The translations under genes and the position numbers were made by a program. From Arcuatula senhousia (taxonomy: Eukaryota > Mollusca > Bivalvia > Mytilida > Mytilidae): a stretch of DNA of 64,000 nucleotides. Positions 45,601-60,600 of this stretch are shown here, one piece after another; the first letter of the stretch is position 1; the number at the start of each line of letters is the position of its first letter. The stretch spans positions 39,709,275 to 39,773,274 of the forward strand of contig OZ020308.1 of NCBI GenBank assembly GCA_963971305.1, written 5' to 3'. The notes below the pieces were generated by a model. That model saw only the letters and a program-made list of their open reading frames with translations, was not told the DNA's origin and searched no databases.

Positions 45601-48600
45601 ACCTCCAGCATGGCGAGGAGCTCGACACAGCACGTGATCCCATGCAATCCAAATACCGTCAACAATAACGTCACCAAACTTGCAAAAATATACACTTGAA
45701 TTTGGAAAATTGTGACCCCAGACGTGGACATCATTGCCACCACTGTCAACACCTTGATTAGGCATAACCGATAAAATCGTCATCAAGGGTAAACAGTCAG
45801 GACCATAGAATGATATGCTACACTGATTGCATAATGTACCAGTCCATTGTTTAGTAAAACATTCACAGTTACCTTTGAAAAGAACAAAGATAGTGGTATA
45901 CTAGTAAATATCTCTCTTCAAGTTAAATAAGACAGCTATCTACTATTTTATTTTATTTTTTAAACCTGGACTAAGTGACTAAAGAATGTATTTTACTGTC
46001 TTAATATAATTTTGACGAACGAGATGGACAAACAAGTTGAAGGACTTATGCTTATGTTCTACTGCCCCTAGAACGTCAATCACTTCTAAAATTTCATTTC
46101 TGAGACATTTGGATTGCCATTCGTTTGGTTTTGTATTTTATGTTGTCTGTTGTCGTCCTGTTCTCGTTGGTGTCCACTAATTTTGTCTCTGTCACTGATC
46201 TCTTCCCTTTCGGACTTTTGACATTCGGATGCCCCCTTGGTACCTCTGCTTCTTACAAAATCAAATGGCAACTACTACTAATAATAATCATAATATAGCT
46301 AAAAGAAAGAAAGAGTGTACACAGATGAAATATAAAATGATGTTACTTCATTTACAAAGAAAGATTGATATTTTTGTTTTCAATTATATTTACCATTGTC
46401 TACATTGCAATTTCCGTTAACACATCTTGGACATGCCTGACAATCGGGTCCCCAGTGTAAAGGATGACACATGCTACAGTTATCTCCAGTAAACCGATCT
46501 CCACATAAACAGTTATCTGGACTAATGCAGACACCATGACCACTACATTCATCAACATTCCTTTAATAATTAATCGAAACAAAACATTTTACACTTTTGA
46601 TACATTCCTGCATTTCCAATATAACATACCACTTTTTACTTAATGTCAGCAATATACAATTACCTCATTTTTATTAGAAAGATTAAATAATTGACATAGA
46701 CTAATAGCTGAGATTGAAAAATGATATGTACTCGAAGTAGTATATTTCAACTCGTAAAAATTTACATCTTAAATTGATTTTATATTCACTTTTTTCATTT
46801 ATCAATTCTGACGATGGGGGTTAAATCAATTTCTGTATGTTACATAAAATGCTTATAACTACAAACAAAATCTTACGTGCAAAGTGCAATGTTGCATTGT
46901 CTGCCTCCCCAGCCAGTGGTACAATTGCACGTGTTTGGACCAGAACACTGACCATTACCATAACAATCATTTACACCAGAACAGTCGAAGTCTGTGCACA
47001 TTATTCCGGTTCGACCTTCATGTAACAACAAGAGGCATTATTTATATATAATGAAAAGAGTACAATTAAGGCCTGAATTCACGACTTTCATTGACATTTA
47101 TAATATTGTCTCTATAATTCTAATGGTTGTTGCCCTTTGAGGATTTTAGGATGCACTTTAATAACGCTGTTGTAAAACCAAACATTAAAGCTTGCATAGA
47201 GGAAATGTTAACTTGCGTGAAACCGATCTGAGCCAATTATACAAACAATTCAATTCTAAAATACACAAGCCTGGTCGTCAGACTTGTCTGACACGATTTA
47301 CCATAAAATTTCTAATATTTTTATTGCTGAAATTTCCGATTTTTAAATTCTAAATTGTTTAAAACACCAGGTTTCTTTCCTTGTAATGCACATGGTCGAT
47401 ATCCTCGGTGCTGGATTTGGCTCCCTTGTTCGAACGTTTTGGTTTTGAGTACTTTTCGTTTTCAACAGTTTGGATTTGACCTTCCAATGTTTTGATTTAA
47501 ATGCTACTGATGAGAGGTTACTCCTTGAAATATCGATATATAGCATATCCAAATTAACCGTTTATACCCGCGTTTTGGTATTTGTAATAATATGAAAAAG
47601 AAACAATTTCATTTACAGAAACACGTACCAGAGTGACATCTACATCTGTTGGGACTAACACATTCCCCGTTACCACTACAGTTGTTGACATTAGTACAAT
47701 CAATTTTTCTGGTCAAAAGGATGGGTGTTATATTTAGATAGAGCAAGCTGCTGTCACGATGGTTGTCATATACTCTGTTGTATGCCATAGTGACGTTTGA
47801 ACTTCCCCACCAATTGTTGGTTGCGTTGATAAAACCATCACCTAGTATTGAAAAAAAACTATTTTTATATATTTTTCGATAGAGTAATGTCATAATGTAG
47901 GCATTTTACAAATTATCTCTGCTAAAAGACTCGAAAGATTTTCGTAAACTCCAATACAGTTATTTAAAACATACATTTTTTAATAATCGTTTTATTTTAC
48001 CCGTAATGTTTTTTTTTGTATATTTACACCAATCGGACAATTAACGCTGCTGGTGGACCTGATGACCCTGACAGTAATGGACAACAATCACAAACAGATA
48101 AGAAACCAAATAACTTTTACATTTTAACAACCTTTTCGATTGTCGTTATTCAAAAAAGTTGAAAACACCGGTTTTTTTTACATGTATTTAAAATAGTTGA
48201 TACTAGTATCATCGGTGCAGAATTTGGCTTCCCTTTTCAAACGTTTTTGGTTTGATCTAGGTACTTTTTACAACAGAATTTTTCTATCTGCAATAGTTTT
48301 CATACTGTAGGCCAAAAACATGAAAAACGCTATGTTAAAGGACCATTATGGGTCATCTGATAACTTCGACCCGATGGAGACTGTTATAGAGGTTTGGGCC
48401 AAAACAATAATGTTAAACGCTATGTTTGACCTTTAAAGGGCCATAACCCCTAAAATGGATCATCCAACATCTTCGAACCAATATAGACTTTTGTAGAGCT
48501 GAATGAGCTGATAATTTTCTCTGTCTGCTTTAGTTTTCATCTTAAAAGGCAAAAAAATAGTTATAACCTTCAAAGGACCATAATCCCTATAAGGACTAGG

Positions 48601-51600
48601 GTGATCTGACAACTTGAGCATTTGATGCTGAAGACGGAAGGTTGCATCAGAAAGTTTTTGTTCTATATCTTATACTTTTTGATCTACAACCAAAAACAGC
48701 AGTCTGACCCCTGGTCTATTTTTCATCAACGGCGTCTGTGATTTTTGACACACCAGAATAAGGAACGCCACTCTTGTGCAAGATACCCTAAGGATCAATC
48801 ATAATTAGTTCATTAAATTATGTTCAGTAGTTTCAGATGGGTCGAGTTCAGAATCATTGTTAACAGACTACAATGAATGCCAAGTAATGCCAATAGCCTA
48901 CCTGGGACGAAGTTCCAGGTAATATAAAAAGAAAAAAAACCTTTTTATTCTTACCTTTTCGCATGACATATACATCAACAGCGGATCTAGAATCGTCAAA
49001 AAAGTTTTGATTCAAAGAAAAATGCGTCGAGTCAACAATAACTGTTCCTAAAGTAGTCGTTGTTGATTGAAATTGATTGAACAATACTGCTCCAGACAGG
49101 GTACTGATTTCATCATTTGAAAATATGTTCATAACACATTTACTTTGTATTATTTCACGAAATACATTAGTTGAAATGTTTAACGCTTGACCATGAACTA
49201 AAACGTATCCATAAACAAATGCATCCAAAAGGCAGCCCTTTGTTGAAGAACAATAGCAGTGTTCAATAACATTATCATGGAAAACAATGGACGCGTTGTG
49301 TATAGTTTTAAGGAAGATATGGCACACGTTAAAGAATTTGTTAAAACCTATATCTGCATTTCCTACAAATGAATTTCTTGACTTGTAATCGTTGATTGGC
49401 ATAATAACTGAAAGTGAATCGCCACTGATATTAGCAAACTCATTATGCAGAATTGTAGCAAAGTTAGGATTCCATATATTTGTTTTAAAATCAAGTCCGT
49501 TATCGTTGTTTGTGATCTTACTGTGAGTAACTCTTAATGTTCCTCCATGATAACCGTATCTAACATACATTGCTTTTTTACAATTTGAAATTACAGCCTT
49601 AATTATTTCTAAGTTGCCTCTATCTTCATCCATGTATATGCCAATTGTCACATGATGGATATTTATATTCTGAATGCCCAAAGATCCTCTAGTTGTTATA
49701 TAGATCCCATATTGAGAACATCGGCTAAATGTTGATCCTTCAAAGTCATACGTTGTACCAGATAAACTATGTAAAGTGAGACACGAATCTTGTGAATTCT
49801 CTATGAAAGACTGCTTTAAATTAAATTTGACTGAATATACGACGAAACCTTTCTTAGTATTCAGCATGTGTAAGCCGAAGACATTACTTGTACCTGCAAT
49901 ATAAAATCGAGTTTCTTAAACGAGTGATATATATTTTTTTTCTTTATCCACCTAAATGTGTAGATCGGCAGTCGATAATCGAATCAAACTACAATTAGAA
50001 TCGAGTAGTTGGTAGCTATTGCAAAGACAAATCATTTTTTCTGCTTCAAAAAGACAAAAAAAGAGGCTTTCAAAAAACCATGAATCGAGACAATTTTTAG
50101 GGTAATATTATACAGAATAAAAAGATGAGATTTTTAAATATGCAGTTTGATAAGACAAAAATAAGGATTTTTTAAAAAGGCCAATATCACAAAATAGCTT
50201 ACCAGAAGTTGACTTCAGAAGTATCCCATACCATGTCTCTGAAGGATCGTGGTTTGTCATAACAACTTTTGAAGTTAGATTAGTTGTGACAGGATTAATG
50301 ATCAATGTTCCTACATAAAAACAACAAAACTAAATTTGTACTCTTTATCAGTGCACAAAATTACAAATTTTCAGATGCGCGCTGTGTGTATTTCAGTTTC
50401 ATAAATGAAGCCAGGAGATGTGGAATTGAACTATTTATATATATTTTTTTTATTTTTATAAGTCTTATCTTCATAGACTGATATGATTAACTATAAACAT
50501 AACCTTTGGCTTTAAGAACAAATAACTCACTTAGATCGGACTTCACTGACAATTTCTTACCCTACATGTATGCAAATGATTTGGGGTATTACATACACTG
50601 ATACACCAACTTTTTTGATATTTTTTTTAATTTTAGCGGTACATCTAATTTAGTACTTTCAATAAGAAGTAATACTTTCTGATTCATACCTTGAACATAA
50701 ATGCCTCTGTTTTCCATAAACCGAAAAGTAACATTGCCTTGCATAGTCAAGAAAGCATCAGACCTGAAACAAAGAACATTGTTGCTTAAAATATATTGTA
50801 ACAACAAGATTTATGGTAAAGAGTGCAAAAATGTTATAACCTCTTTACCCCTATTATGTTTTACAACCATGTTGTGCTTTGTTTTACCAGACCCTAAGAT
50901 CGCAATGGAAGAGGGGGGTTTGGCGCCATAAACCTGGTTTAACCCACTATTTCTTTTGAAATGCCTGTACCAAGTCAAGACCATTTCGATCTTCAATTTC
51001 TATGGTATTTATTTGCCTTGTTCTGTCTCTTATTCTTGGATATATGAGATTGAAAATCTCAGTTCGGTAGTTCCGTTGTCATTTTTATAATCAACAAGAG
51101 GCTCCCAGGAGCCTGAATCGCTCACCTGGTCTTGATGTTGACCCTATACTTTTGTAGAGCTAAATGAGCTGAACATTTAAGCAAGCAACAGCTTTTCTCT
51201 ACCTGCAAAAGTTTTCATTCTATAGGCCAAAAACACCATTTTTCACCTATAAGGGGCCATAACCCCTATAAGGAGTCATCTCACAACTTCGACCCTATGG
51301 AGACTTTTGTAGAGCTAAATGAGCTGAACATTTAAGCAAGCAACAGCTAATCTCTATCTGCAATAGTTTTCATTCTGTAGGCCAAAAACATGAAAAATCG
51401 CTATTTTTCAGGGGCCGTAACCCCTATAAGGAGTCATCTGACAACTTCTACCCTATGGAGAATTTTGTAGAGCTAAATGAGCTGAATATTTAAGCAAGCA
51501 ACAGCTAATCTCTATGTGCAATAGTTTTCATTCTGTAGGACAAAAACATGAAAAATGCCATTTTTCAGGGGTCGTAACCCCTATAAGAGGTTATCTGACA

Positions 51601-54600
51601 ACTTCGATCCTATGGAGACTTTCGTAGAGCTAAATGAGCTAAACATTTAAGCAAGCAACAGCTAATCTCTATCTGCAATAGTTTTCATTCTGTAGGCCAA
51701 AAACATGAAAAATGGCTATTTTTCACCTTTAAGGGGCTGTAACCCCTATAAGGGGTCATCTGACAACTTCGACCCTATGGAGACTTTTGTAGAGTTAAAT
51801 GAGCTGAACATTTAAGCAAGCAACAGCTAATCTCTATCTACAATAGTTTTCATTCTGTAGGCCAAAAACATGAAAAAATGCTATTTTTCACCTTTAAGGG
51901 GCCGTAACCCCTATAAGGGGTCATCTGACAACTTAGACCAAATGGAGACTTTTGTAGAGCTTTTGATGCTGAATCAGTAGCGTGGCCTCAGATTTCCTCT
52001 ATCTCTTATACTTTTTGATTTATAAGCCAAAAACAGTAGTCTGACCCCCTTAGTCTATTTTTAGTAACGGCGGCCATGTTTTTTAACGGATTAAAAATCA
52101 AAACACAAGTTTGGTGCAGGACACCCTAAGGATCATTCATACCAAGTTTCATTAAATTCTGTTTGGTAGTTTCAGAGGAGAAGATTTTTGAAAAATTGTT
52201 AACAGACGACGACGACAGACGACGACGACGACAGACGACGACGACAGACGACGGACGCCAAGTGATGGTAATAGCTCACATGGACCTTCGGTCCAGGTGA
52301 GCTAAAAATCTTAAATCTAAAATCACAGTTGTTAAACTTCTAGACACGAATGTTACCGATCTTATTTTTTTAGTTACTTAATTTTCAAAATTATTTTCCT
52401 GATGATGACAGGTTACCAAATTGATCGCTTTCTTGATACCCGATTTGTAAGCATGAAAACCAATCAGAGGGAAAAACTTCAAGGAGATATCCATACAGAC
52501 ACCTAAAGAAGTAGCACAAACACTTTAAAGCATTCCTGTATTAGAAGACAAGCAATAAATGCTTGCTATAATAAAACACATTAGAAATGTCAAGAACAGC
52601 TTATATTTTTAAGTATACATATAATGACAATCACGCGTAAGCAGTCATCTCAAGTGAAATCAAAGCGCTAAAGCGTTAAAAGGCAGAGCTAAATATTAGC
52701 ATTAAAATAAAGAACGATCTGTGTTTCATAAACTTGAAACATAGCACATCAGTTTTGTTTGTTTCCTCCGCACACTTACACACTTGTTAAGAAATCTGTA
52801 ATTAAGCTCCGCCCACTTGATCAAAAGTCAAAGGTCAACAATGCTTAAAGGCATATTGTCTACCAAAAAAATATTTTTTTTGTAAAACCAAAAAAATGTC
52901 GTCAGACTATTCGTTTTGTTTATTTAGAAAGATACAAACATTTGAAATACCACTAGGGTACCTTATAACTTCAAAAATTGAAAAATATATAATATTTGTA
53001 AAGCTTTACAAAAATTCATATTCATGAGATGTAAATGAGCTGTAAGCATGCGCACTATACTTTCTTTGATTGAAAACTTCCATAGTTCTTGCACGTGGTG
53101 CATAATCTGTTTCTCGAAGTTTTAGCTCGGAAGAAAATTAAAACGGCAACCGAATATTAGAGCTACTTCATGAATAAAACTGACAATTATTGCCTGTATT
53201 AAGTTTTGAATGTGATTTAAAAGGTAAACACGAAAAATATTGGTATTTTTTCAACATATCAATGTATCCGGGGACACCACCCGAGATTCAGATTAGTGTC
53301 CGCGTTAAAACTACTCAGTCTAAATCTGTGTCATTGTGACGTAATGCAGGTAAATCAAATATCAATCAATATTGTCGAGCTATTTTGATCAAAATAAACT
53401 ACTTTTGAGGCAAAATTTGTGGCAAATTTGTTTTTCAGTATTCATTTTATTGCATTTCGGTCTAATTGACACCAAAAAATTTGGGGGTAAAAAAATGAGT
53501 TTGCCATAGACAATATTCCTTTAAGTGAACGTCAGCGAGTATTGATACACGATATGTAGTGCACATTTATATCGCATTTATGTTGGGGTATAAATATGTT
53601 CCTCTTATTTTAGACAATCCGTATATAACATTTAAAATACAATAAACGATTAATGTTCTGTAATAGATCCTCTGGTAGCAATATCGACTGACCGATTTAC
53701 CCTGTCTAGACGGAAAACAAGAGGCTCCCAGGAGCCTGAATCGCTCACCTGAACTACAAAGATACATACATTTTGTAGATATTATTGTGCTTAACCATAT
53801 GCCATTTAAATTTCTGAAATAACTCGGTTAGTATTCAAGTTATTTGGCTTAATAAGAGCAAAATTTAGAAAAAAATAGAAACAAGAGGCTCCCAGGAGCC
53901 TGAATCGCTCACGTGACATATGTGCCTGAAGTAAAGGTTATTAGGCAAAATCTATTTGATGTTGAAAGGGTCATAAGATTAATAAGGGTTCATCTGACAA
54001 TATGGTGGATCTTAAGGTGCTGATCACTTTTGTTCTCAATCAAAATCTAAAAATCTGTCACCCTTTTTGAGTTATTACCAAAAAAATGCAGTTTAACCTA
54101 ATGTTCTATTTTTAGCCACAGCAGCCATGTTTTACAACCAATCAAAAATCCCCACATCAGTTCTATACACCTAATGGTAATAAACAACAATACCAAGTTT
54201 GGTTCCAACTGGACTTTAAGTGTCAGAGGAGTTAACGTTTTCAATGTAATGAGGAAATGCTTATTAATTTGGACGTTCTAAGGGCAATAACTCCTCAAAG
54301 GAAAGGTCCTACAACGTTGACCCTATTACATATTTTGTAGATCTTGATGTGCTTAACAACATGCAATTTAAATTTCTCAAATATCTAGTACAGTTTTCAA
54401 GATATTGAGCTAAACAGGTGCAAAGTTTGCAAAAAATCAACAAAAAGGACAATAACTCCTACATGGGTTGTTGGATTTTCTTCAAAATTTCAGGGAAGGT
54501 AGATCTTGAGGTGCTGATCATTTTTACCCGGCCAGAATTTTGATATCTGTAGCCGTTTTTGAGTTATTTGCAAAAAACTGCATTTTACCCCTATGTTCTA

Positions 54601-57600
54601 TTTTTAGCCATTGCGGTCATGTTTTACAACGGATCGAAAAATCCCCACATCAGTTCTAAGCACCGAATGCTAATGAACAACCATACCAAGTTTGGTTGCA
54701 ATTGGACATATGGTGTAAGAGGAGTTAACGTTTTAAAAAGTTTACGGACGACGGACGACGGACGATGGACGACGGACGGACGACGGACGCCAAGTGATGA
54801 CAATAGCTCACATGACCTTTCGGGTCAGGTGAGCTAAAAAACGCGAAAATCAGATAGCTATATGACTCTAAAAGGCTCTGCCTAAAAACTACCAAAAGTT
54901 GCATTAAGTAGCACATATAGCATCTATTTATCGAGATCTACAAACTCGGACTATAACTAAAACGCAATACACTACCTTCCTTATCACACTAATACTGGTG
55001 ACTTACTCCTATAAGTACGCGTATCGAGTTTTACTAATATCGATATAAATTTTTTGTTTTAAACATCTGAACTATACCTTTTTCCTAGCAATGTGGCTGG
55101 CTGAAACCCGTTGATTTTTAGAATATGAAAAATCCGAAACAGTATTGAGAAAAAAAGTTGGAATTAATTAGTGAATACAAAAGTTGGCCAAAAGTTGATT
55201 CATTTCTGGATATTAGAATGTACTTTTGATAATGGTCAACATATGGTCAAGAAACGAATAATGACGTTAACAAACATGGTAACAAATGAAGTCGGACGTT
55301 TTATTGTTTATTTTATGAAAACTGTGGGATTGCTGAAAATGTAATCTCGTAGGTCAAAATTTATGGGTCCAAGAAACATAAAAACAAGCTTTTCGAACAG
55401 ATTGAAGACATGAATCAACTTTTGATAACAATCAAGAAGGAATTTGAACCAGTTATGCAATAGAATCGGAGACAATGGCGAATGTGCTACCGGGGGGGGG
55501 GTACCCATTTATACGCCTATATATGAGGGAAGTAAACGTTATGGAACTCAATACGCGTATTTCTAGTAGTGTTACTGTAAAGACGATAAAATTGACAATG
55601 AGCTTAGAGCTATTAATCTAGACTACGTTTTTATACTTCATTCAGCACAAGCTTGAATGGCCCCTTCTAGTAAAAAAAAATAAAACGCCAGTATGAAAAT
55701 AACAAACAAATTATGTAAATACCTGATAAAAATAGATCTCGATATCACAATATCGTCACTTGTGTCCAATATAGATGGTTGAAAATTAATATTCGAAATA
55801 ACTTCACCTCCATTTGCTCCAAAACCATAAAAGTTGTCATGAGAAAAGTCCATTAAAATTTTCATATCGTCGTCTATATAAAATGGGAAATATCGTATGA
55901 AGCTTTTTGTGATATCTTTTTCAAACCCGCAAACTCTTTCAACGACCTCTAGGACGGAATTTGTTTTCCAAAAGTTATGCGTTGCTATTATCTCAAAGTT
56001 AGGATTGTTGTGATTAAAGTTTGGTGCAAGGATGAAACAGGCTCCGAATTGTTTGTTATCAAAGTGATTCTCTGTTACATTCATTATATGAACGTCTTTG
56101 ACATTAACCAATGCATCAGAAGCATATACGTTTGCAAAAATATTTTTCTTTATTGAAAACTGTGTTTCAAAATTGTTTGCAATTCGAGATGGATCAAAGA
56201 GAAGTATCGACTCGGCCCTGATATTCTCAAAACTATTATTTTCAATACGAAAATCGGTCGGACAATGAGAATTTATCATTATTAGCTCCTCTTTATTATA
56301 GTCGAGTGTTATGTTGCTGAACGTATTATTTCTGATAAAAAGCTTTAATGTACTTTCAAAATAACAGTCATGCCTCAATCTAAGGACATTCAATCCACCT
56401 ACAAATGAATTATTTTCCATGCTTAAAGCGATATCGTTTCTTTTATTAAACCACTGTTCAAAGGTAATTTCTATTCCATTGTTCGTATTTCTACTGAATA
56501 AATTATTTTTTATAACAATATTCCAATGCGTACTAGATCCTTGTTCGAAAATTAAATAAGGCTTTCTTTGAAACAAATATTGGGTATATAAGCGATAGTC
56601 ATGATCACTTATTGTGCAAGTGTCTATTACCAGGCGTATGTTATTGTATACTCGTATAGCATAGTGGATATTTCTAGCAATCAGTGTAGATGTGAGTTCA
56701 AACGATCCCTTATTTTCTTGGCTAACATAAACTCCATTTTCCGTATTCCCTACAACCTCACAATTCCGAAACAGAACATTTTCAGAAGCTGTGATGAAGA
56801 TTCCATTTTTGTTTTGATTACTTTTGCAGCCATCTATTTGAAGATATTCATCGCCATCAATGTTGTCGGAAGAAATTATTTTGATGCCACTTCCACCATT
56901 ACTTGATGTCCAAAGGCCCTTATAGAGAACACTTAATCTTGAAGCATTGGTTACTATGGTAATACCATCCGTAACCGACGATAAAGATGACACGTTCTCC
57001 ATCCGAGTGTTCAGTGTAGTAACTTGTAGGCCATCAGAGGAGGAATTAAGGTACACATTATATAATTCCGATATTGTGCCTGGGAAACATTAATTGAGAC
57101 ATATATTGATAATTTCAATACGTTTTCGAAGCAATATTTGATTTTTTTTACATCATTCGTTAATTGATTCCTAGATAGTTCTCAGTAACGGTGAGTGTTT
57201 TCAAGGAAGTTCGTCTACGTGTCGTTGTTATTGTTTTCGTAAAGTGTTTTGTCTCAGGTTCTTTCTTGTTGAATTCAGCTTTTAGCGATTTGATTTTTAG
57301 AGTTTGTTACTTTTGTGATTATCAATATGGAGAAAGTTGGGTAAAAAACTAGTTTTACCCCGATTGATGTTATATGTGCCTGTCCTAAGCAATGAATCTT
57401 TGCCAAAATTTTGATTTTCCCTGTCATCATTCAGTTTTTTGTTCTATGTCAAGAAATAGGTCTTTCGTTGGTAATTTGGGGATTGGTTTTGAATCTGGTG
57501 TATTGTATTTTTTATTTTTGGGCCAATAAAGACTGCTGACTTTCTTCCAGTGTGATTTCTAATTGCCGTTTGTTTATGTGGGTTAATTGTGTGGCGTACA

Positions 57601-60600
57601 CTTATTCGACATTTAATCATAGTCTATTGTGTGTTAAAACGCAGTAAAAATACAATTAGGCAGTACATTTTCTTGTTAAAAACTAAAAACACGGGTTTTG
57701 ATTGTGGGCTTATCCAATGCGACTGTTTAATCTATCTTGATGTTATTGTAAGAATGTTCAAATCTAGTTTTAAAAAAATGTTTCACCTCTAACAATCCTG
57801 TCTTATTAACTTTTATGATGAAGTAACAAGAAATTGTTATTCTTCAATATGGTAAATCCTACCTTCTGTCGATCTTACATCAACACCGTTCCACTCATTG
57901 CTTTTAGCCGTTGGTCCAAAATTGATCACAGACTCTATGGAACCAAGCGCTTTTAAAGTTCCTTGAAGAAAGAAATTTTTTTTTTGAAAAAGTATTGCTT
58001 TCAATAACAATATCTTTTTCATTTGAGTCCGTTATTCGTAGTAACTTGAAATGATCAGTATTTGTTAATGATAGCTTTCACACTAAAAGAATATGCGTGA
58101 TCATTTTATTCTATTATCTATCTCGCTTGACATGCGCCAAGCACTCTAATTTTTGCTGCTTTCAGTGTATTGCTTGGTTTTGTGATTGTTCATATTCAAA
58201 GACAGGAACCAGAGGGTAGATATAGACGGTGAACATGTGGTCGATAGTCCACCACAATTTTTTAATGGGTCTTTCTTATTTTGAACTTTAAATTGTCATT
58301 AGCAATCCAGTTTTAGTTCAAAAAACAAGAAATAATGCCTTCCACTCTTAGAATAACGATTTAGTTTTGTGTCTAAAAACTAGAGGCTCTCAGGAGCCTG
58401 AATTGCTCACCTGATCTCTTATGCCAAAGTTTGAATAAATTTCACAAACTTTCAAGTATACAAAAATTGCATAACAATCCTTTCAGTGCTTTCAGAGAAG
58501 ATTTTTGGAAATCAGTTTAAATTAATAGAAAAAAAAACAGTTAAAGGGCAATAACTCCTGTAAGGACCTTTTGATGCTGAACAATATAGGTTGCTTCGGA
58601 TTTTCTCTATCTCTTATACTTTTCGAGTTATAAGCCAAAAACAATGGTCTGACCCCCCTGTTCTATTTTTAGCAACGGTGGCCATGTTTTGAAAATCAGT
58701 GTAAATTAATGGGAAAAAACAGTTAAAGGGGAATAACTCTTACACGGCTGGTCTGACAATTTAGACCCTGAAATCATTTTTGTAGATCTCAATGAGCTTA
58801 ACAATTCTGCAATGCTAACTTTTCCTCTAGCTCTAACAGTTTTCAAGATATAGTCCAAAAACTGCAAAAATGGTCAATTTTGATGATTAAAGGGCAATAA
58901 CTCCTATAAGGAGTCGTTTCACAATTTTGACACAATGGAGAGATTTGTAGAGCTTTTGATGCTGAACAAGGTAGGTTGTTTCGGATTTTCTCTATCTCTT
59001 ATACATAATTCACAAACTTGGTAGAGGACATCCTAAAGATCAAGTATACCAAGTTTCAATGCAACCCCTTAAGTGGTTTCAGAGAAGAAGATCTTTGAGG
59101 AAAAGTTAACGGACGGACGGGCGGGCGGACGACCGACGGACGCTTATCGATGACAATAGCTCACATGACCCTTCGGGTCTGGTGAGCTTGAACTTTAAGC
59201 TATAGCTTTTAAATTAAGTGTTTGGCAACATTTAGCTTTGTTTATATGCTTCTACCAAATGATTCACCTAGAACTTACCGTCAACTGTTATACCGGTTTC
59301 TTTTTTGAACATCAGATGAACTCCTGCTTCTATCGTAAGGATTGCTTTTTCTGTAACAAGAATATTTAGGACGACCGTATAGGGACTATCTCTGTCTGAT
59401 AATGTTACGTTTTTATCAACTACTCCACCAATTTTGCCAGCACCTCGTATAAACCCTACTTCTTCGTTTAAAACGTTTGAAAAGTTCTTTGAATCATAAT
59501 ACGGGCGAATGTTCACGTAGGGTAGTCGTTCGTCATAGTTATGATCAAATATTCCATTTTCAATTTCTTGTACAGAAGTTGTTCCCCAATAGTTAAATGA
59601 GGCATTAATTATTCTATTTGAGTAATCATAGCTAGGAGAAACGATAGGAGTAAATCTGACATTGAAAGCAGAATTAGGGTTATCAAAAATATTTTCGTGA
59701 ATAATAATATTTGGTGATGAAAATTTCAAAACAGTTCCGTTGTTTCTTTGAAACGTATTACCATTTATAGTAACAGTTGTAGCTTCAAGATAAGGATTGA
59801 TAAACTCTATAATTCCATCGGCGTTGTTATCTGTTAGTAAATTTTTCGTTAAGTCTATTCTAGAAACATTTGTAACTTTTATATCCATTTTAACACATAC
59901 TGCATTATTTGAAAAATTATTTTCATTTACATAAATTGTATTCACTTGCCCTTGCAGGAAAAGAGACACGTCGCTAATGCTTTGAAAATCGTTATTGGTT
60001 AATTCAAAGTCTAACTCTGTCCTATCATGCTGATTGGTGTCACAATTCTGATTAACAATCCCAAAATCGCCTCCATCAAATTTATTTTCCGACCCTTTCA
60101 AACTAACAAAATGACTTTTAAGCTGGATGCCGGTCCCTTGTTTCTTATTTGAATACAACGACGATAGACTTGTGAGAGTTATATTGCTAGAGCATAATTC
60201 AAGATCAAAAACCGACTTTTCATTTGCAATGAAAGAGCAATTATCTATGATGATTTTGGTCTCAGATACACGTCCTTGTTGTATACTTTCATGCATGGAC
60301 AAAACTTTACCAGATTGGCTAAACAGATAACTATCACTAAATTCAATTAAAATTTCGTTATCAATATGTTTGAATATGTTGATGACATCACCATCTGCAT
60401 TTAAAGTCGAATTGTTGATTTCAATTGATATTCTATCTATAGGTCCATTTTGTGTATTGGTAGAGCTGCTGTCGGTCACGTTTAAACCGTATTTTGTGTT
60501 GGTTATGATTGTGTTGGTATAACTCACATCTAAAAGTACAAATGTATTTAATGCATTTTATTGGTTTTTATCCAAATGTCTCAAATTAAAAATAGAAACA

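Noticed and set aside
46086..46271. 61-codon minus-strand frame rich in charged residues
   Set aside because: It is the reverse of the Penelope-like tail and is not conserved as protein.
50808..50996. 61-codon frame within the TTGGTACAGGCATTT repeat
   Set aside because: Not conserved in the copy at 30843-31066; dispersed repeat.
52660..54900. Possible long inverted repeat around AAAAGGCAGAG and AAAAGGCTCTGCC
   Set aside because: Match too short and imperfect.
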